In this document: in pieces, positions 5,439-7,321 of the stretch
How the letters are laid out: every line of letters begins with the position of its first letter
How positions within the stretch are numbered: position 1 is the first letter of the stretch
DNA from: Thermoflexus hugenholtzii JAD2
GTDB lineage: Bacteria > Chloroflexota > Dehalococcoidia > SHYB01
Direction of reading: 5' to 3'
DNA length: 7,321 nucleotides
NCBI GenBank assembly: GCA_945861815.1
Contig: CAMAVV010000080.1
Coordinates: forward strand, 1-7,321
Notes under the pieces: model-generated
Told to the model about the DNA's origin: nothing
The model's database searches: none
What the model saw: the letters and a program-made list of their open reading frames with translations, nothing else
Program-made: the position numbers and the translations under genes

Positions 5439-6101
5439 CTACAGCGAAACTTCTTTCAAGTCCTTCGCCACTATCAGCTTCGGCTCCGTCACCGCCTGGA
5501 TGTCCTGTGCCGTGTACCCCGGCGCGACTTCCCTCAGCACCAGCCCCTTCGGCGTCACTTCGATGACGGCCAGGTCAGTGATAACAAGGCTGACGCAGGC
5601 CAAACCCGTGACCGGGTAGCTGCACTTCCTCACGATCTTCATCTGGCCGTCTTTCGTCACATGCTCCATCGTCACGATGATCTTCCCTGCGCCTGCCGCC
5701 AGGTCCATCGAACCGCCCACGTTGCCGATGCCCCGGTTCGGCATCATCCAGTTCGCCAAGTCGCCCCGCTCCGAGACTTGCAGTCCGCCCATGATCGTCA
5801 CGTCGATGTGTCCGCTGCGGATCATCGCGAAGGCGTCAGCCGGGCTGAAGAAGCTCATCCCTGGCATCGCGCTCACGAACTGTCCCCCGGCGTTGATAAG
5901 GTCAACGTCGCCGTCGGACTCGTCCAGCAGCGGGCCGAAGCCAAGGACGCCGTTCTCGCTGTGGAAGATCACCGAGCGACCTTCGGGGATGAAGTTTGAG
6001 GCGAGGCCGGGGATGCCGATGCCCAGATTCACGACATTGCCGTCTTGCAGTTCCCGCGCTGCACGCATCGCCATCGTCTCATGGTCCATCGGCTGCTTCA
6101 T
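5439..6101 (-). CDS. 3-oxoacid CoA-transferase, subunit B
   Basis: This is the catalytic beta subunit of a family I CoA-transferase (ScoB/AtoD-AtoA/PcaI-PcaJ type), which moves CoA between succinate or acetate and a 3-oxoacid through a glutamyl-CoA thioester. The 220-residue protein has the active-site signature FHSENGVLG with the nucleophile Glu49, the NLGIGIPGLASNF segment (25-37), SAMPGMSFFSPADAFAMIRSGHID in the middle, and GDLANWMMPN. Length is normal. GAAGGA (complement of 6108-6113) lies 6 bases before the ATG. It overlaps subunit A by 4 bases (ATGA), so the two are translated together in equal amounts. Motifs do not separate succinyl-CoA:acetoacetate, butyrate-acetoacetate and 3-oxoadipate transferases, so I give no gene symbol. 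Confidence 0.94.
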   Translation of the reverse strand: MKQPMDHETMAMRAARELQDGNVVNLGIGIPGLASNFIPEGRSVIFHSENGVLGFGPLLDESDGDVDLINAGGQFVSAMPGMSFFSPADAFAMIRSGHIDVTIMGGLQVSERGDLANWMMPNRGIGNVGGSMDLAAGAGKIIVTMEHVTKDGQMKIVRKCSYPVTGLACVSLVITDLAVIEVTPKGLVLREVAPGYTAQDIQAVTEPKLIVAKDLKEVSL

Positions 6102-6814
6102 CGTCGTTCCTTCGGTCGCGCCACGATGCGATTCACATAGATGCCCGGCGTCACGATGTGCTCCGGGTCAAGCTCGCCCGTCTCCACGATTTCGTCCACC
6201 TCAACGATGGTGACCTTCGCCGCCGTTGCCATGTGCACGTTGAATGAACGCGACGTTCCTTTGTAGACCAGGTTTCCCATCTTGTCGGCCTTGTGTGCGT
6301 GGATGAGAGCGTAATCGGCTTTCAGCGCGCGCTCCAGCAGGTAGTCACGACCATCGAAGGTTCGCACCTCTTTGCCTTTGGCCAACTGCGTGCCCACTGC
6401 GGTTGGCGTGTAGAAGGCGGCGATCCCTGCGCCCCCTGCGCGAAGGCGCTCGGCGTAGGTGCCTTGGGGCACAACCTCCAGCTCAACTTCGCCGGCCTGC
6501 CACGCTTTCATGAAGGCGCTTATCTGCGACATCGAGCGCGGCACAGGGTAGGTGGCGATGAGCTTCTTGACCTGTTTGTTCTCGAAAAGCACCGACTGGT
6601 TGATGATGGTCTGCCCCGTGTGGGCCGCAAAGCCAGGGAGTCCCGCCGTGTTGCTGATGACCGTCAGGTCCCTGGCGCCCTGGTTCCGAAGGGCCAAAAT
6701 CAAGTTGCTCGGCATGCCGCCCGGCCCTGCGAAGCCGCCGATCATCACCGTGGCCCCGTTGGGGATATCGGCGACTGCGGCGGCGAAGGAAGGGAGGACT
6801 TTGTTGATGGGCAT
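6098..6814 (-). CDS. 3-oxoacid CoA-transferase, subunit A
   Basis: Alpha subunit of the same CoA-transferase, supplying much of the CoA-binding site. From the ATG at 6814 the protein has 238 residues, normal for the family. It begins MPINKVLPSFAAAVADIPNGATV, then the glycine-rich MIGGFAGPGGMPSNLI (about 24-39), which has one more residue than the standard GGFxxxGxP pattern. Later it has YLLERALKADYALIHAHKADKMGNLVYKGTSRSFNVHMATAAKVTIVEVDEIVETGELDPEHIVTPGIYVNRIV, split here only by reading, all typical of the family. The frame is open upstream to 6946, but the longer form would add 44 unrelated residues across the promoter and palindrome. GGAG (complement of 6821-6824) sits 6 bases before the chosen ATG. 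Subunit B follows with a 4-base overlap. Confidence 0.94.
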   Translation of the reverse strand: MPINKVLPSFAAAVADIPNGATVMIGGFAGPGGMPSNLILALRNQGARDLTVISNTAGLPGFAAHTGQTIINQSVLFENKQVKKLIATYPVPRSMSQISAFMKAWQAGEVELEVVPQGTYAERLRAGGAGIAAFYTPTAVGTQLAKGKEVRTFDGRDYLLERALKADYALIHAHKADKMGNLVYKGTSRSFNVHMATAAKVTIVEVDEIVETGELDPEHIVTPGIYVNRIVARPKERR

Positions 6815-6832
6815 AATCTGCTCCGTCGCGAC

Positions 6833-6873
6833 ATTGTACCGAAATGTAAAGGCGCAGGGCCTGCGCCTGTCCA
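6833..6873 (-). promoter_or_regulatory. Promoter region of the CoA-transferase operon
   Basis: Read on the minus strand there is TGGACA (complement of 6868-6873; 5 of 6 to TTGACA), a 19-base spacer that contains a 17-bp palindrome, and TACATT (complement of 6843-6848; 4 of 6 to TATAAT). Transcription would start near 6836, leaving about 22 bases with a GGAG site. A better -10 hexamer, TACAAT (complement of 6833-6838), lies ten bases further on but lacks a matching -35. Either could be used. Confidence 0.45.
6851..6867. promoter_or_regulatory. Perfect 17-bp palindrome, candidate operator
   Basis: GGCGCAGG, a single central G, then CCTGCGCC: two 8-bp arms in perfect dyad symmetry. It fills the spacer of the TGGACA/TACATT promoter pair of the CoA-transferase and lies just upstream of the divergent plus-strand ORF at 6899, so one bound dimer could affect both. 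As RNA it could also fold into a 7-bp hairpin with a GGC loop, and on the minus strand TTTACATTT follows, so a weak terminator reading is the alternative. Confidence 0.5.
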
Positions 6874-6894
6874 TGATAGGATACGCGCGGAGAG
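6874..6894 (+). promoter_or_regulatory. Candidate -10 and ribosome binding site of the small ORF at 6899
   Basis: TGA-TAGGAT (6874-6882) resembles an extended -10 element, and GGAGAG at 6889-6894 is a Shine-Dalgarno-like site, its GGAG ending 6 bases before the ATG at 6899. The expected -35 position falls inside the palindrome. Transcription start would lie close to the ribosome binding site, so the assignment is tentative. Confidence 0.3.
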
Positions 6895-6898
6895 CCAC

Positions 6899-7117
6899 AT
6901 GCCGGATGTAAATGGACCTGAGGTACGAGACGGCGAGTGGGCGCATCTCGCCTCAACGCAGTTCGCCGCTGACACTGAGGATGCCTTTCGCCGCCTGAAC
7001 TCGGTCAGGGTACGCGGTCTGCGGAAGGTCAATGTTCACGTCATGCTCTCCATCATCGTGCTTCAGGCCCAGGCGTTGGCGACGCAGTCGCGGATGCTGG
7101 TGCGGAAGGTGGCTTGA
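6899..7117 (+). CDS. 72-residue ORF resembling the C-terminal tail of a DDE transposase
   Basis: The part from residue 28 on (EDAFRRLNSVRVRGLRKVNV, then HVMLSIIVLQAQALATQSRM) resembles the last residues of IS4/IS1182-like DDE transposases, where a Glu and an R-L-K run are followed by an RVRG loop and a hydrophobic helix ending in ALA. The first 27 residues (MPDVNGPEVRDGEWAHLAST) do not look like transposase. No catalytic DDE residues are present, so it could not transpose. The ATG has a GGAG site 6 bases upstream, so a small peptide may be made. It diverges from the CoA-transferase. The frame is open further upstream antisense to subunit A, which I treat as a shadow. The resemblance is from memory of family patterns and is moderate. 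An unrelated small protein is the alternative. Confidence 0.45.
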   Translation: MPDVNGPEVRDGEWAHLASTQFAADTEDAFRRLNSVRVRGLRKVNVHVMLSIIVLQAQALATQSRMLVRKVA

Positions 7118-7123
7118 CCCCTC

Positions 7124-7132
7124 TGCTACTGT
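7124..7132 (+). promoter_or_regulatory. Extended -10-like element before the gene at 7140
   Basis: TGC-TACTGT (7124-7132) closely resembles the TGC-TACTAT element of the minus-strand gene at the left edge. It ends 7 bases before the ATG at 7140, which would make the mRNA leaderless. TTGACC at 7114-7119 is too close to act as its -35. The hexamer matches TATAAT at only 3 of 6 positions. Confidence 0.35.
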
Positions 7133-7139
7133 TACGGGC

Positions 7140-7321
7140 ATGGCTCGTATCACTCTCAGGCATCCCCTTTACAGTGCCGTGTTGAAAACCCAAAGGGCAA
7201 AGGCGCACCTGCAACTGCTTGATGCGAGAATAGCGAGCTTCGTCAAGCGCAATCCATACACCATCTCCGAGAATCAGCGTGGGGAGTACTTGGAGTATTT
7301 CATCAAGCGGAAGGGTCGCCT
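7140..7321 (+). CDS. N-terminal part of an unrecognised protein (runs off the window end)
   Basis: From the ATG at 7140 the frame is open for 60 codons to the window edge. The translation starts MARITLRHPLYSAVLKTQRA, then a helix (KAHLQLLDARIASFVKRNPY) and a charged stretch (TISENQRGEYLEYFIKRKGR). It has no signal peptide or membrane segment. The pattern of a helix with H-x-x-x-L-D-x-x-I-x-x-F followed by an N-P-Y-x-I strand reminds me of uncharacterised proteins common in Actinobacteria and Chloroflexota, whose later part carries an NLRSALDHL-like motif, but that part would lie outside the window. No Shine-Dalgarno precedes the ATG; a -10-like element ends 7 bases upstream. The real gene could start elsewhere, though the long open frame with ordinary codon use supports it. 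Confidence 0.6.
   Translation, partial: MARITLRHPLYSAVLKTQRAKAHLQLLDARIASFVKRNPYTISENQRGEYLEYFIKRKGR

Noticed and set aside
6293..6898. Long plus-strand extension upstream of the ORF at 6899
   Set aside because: This part is antisense to CoA-transferase subunit A and contains Cys/His/Gly-rich shadow sequence; a ribosome binding site supports the internal ATG at 6899 instead.
6815..6946. 44-residue N-terminal extension of CoA-transferase subunit A
   Set aside because: It is not conserved in character, spans the palindrome and promoter elements, and the ATG at 6814 gives the normal family start with a GGAG site.

Overview
This looks like a chromosomal segment from a moderately GC-rich bacterium, most plausibly a member of Chloroflexota (Dehalococcoidia or SAR202-like). 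The order rpsP-khpA-yebC-ruvC-ruvA and the nearby acyl-CoA dehydrogenase and CoA-transferase genes support this. The taxon is an inference from gene order and protein flavour; no rRNA or tRNA is present to confirm it.

Left edge (1-311): the first 45 bases encode, on the minus strand, the first 15 residues of an acyl-CoA dehydrogenase (MRFAFTQQQQAFRRE). This nearly repeats the start of the full-length acyl-CoA dehydrogenase at 4209 (MDFRFTPQQQAFRQE). A TACTAT -10 element lies 8 bases from its ATG. Facing the other way, a strong sigma70-type promoter (TTGACA, 17 bases, TACAAT; 215-243) drives the housekeeping block.

Housekeeping block (312-2840, plus): ribosomal protein S16 (rpsP), the KH-domain RNA-binding protein KhpA, a YebC/TACO1-family protein, the Holliday-junction resolvase RuvC and the branch-migration subunit RuvA. 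All are full length with intact key residues. ruvB does not follow ruvA. Two small conserved-looking genes of unknown function follow instead (2873-3151 and 3151-3498), tightly packed and probably cotranscribed.

Low-GC islet (about 3500-4114, plus): base composition falls to about 42% GC in the stretches I counted, against 53-72% in neighbours. It holds two small genes two bases apart whose products look like diverged paralogues with a winged-helix-like layout. This is the most accessory-looking part of the window.

Acyl-CoA metabolism (4209-6814): a full-length acyl-CoA dehydrogenase (plus) converges on a two-subunit 3-oxoacid-type CoA-transferase (minus, subunit A then B, overlapping by 4 bases). 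Together they suggest fatty, branched or aromatic acid degradation, with the transferase moving CoA between acids. The substrate cannot be read from the sequence.

Right edge (6815-7321): the 84-base gap upstream of the CoA-transferase holds a perfect 17-bp palindrome between candidate promoter elements, which looks like an operator. Beyond it on the plus strand are a 72-codon ORF resembling the C-terminal tail of a DDE transposase, then the first 60 codons of an unrecognised gene that runs off the window.

A theme across the window is that the housekeeping genes have Shine-Dalgarno sites, while several accessory or metabolic genes (45 minus, 3546, 4209, 7140) have none and carry a -10-like hexamer 5-16 bases before the ATG. 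This suggests leaderless or very short-leader transcripts. I found no defence system, CRISPR array or other clear novel multi-gene system.
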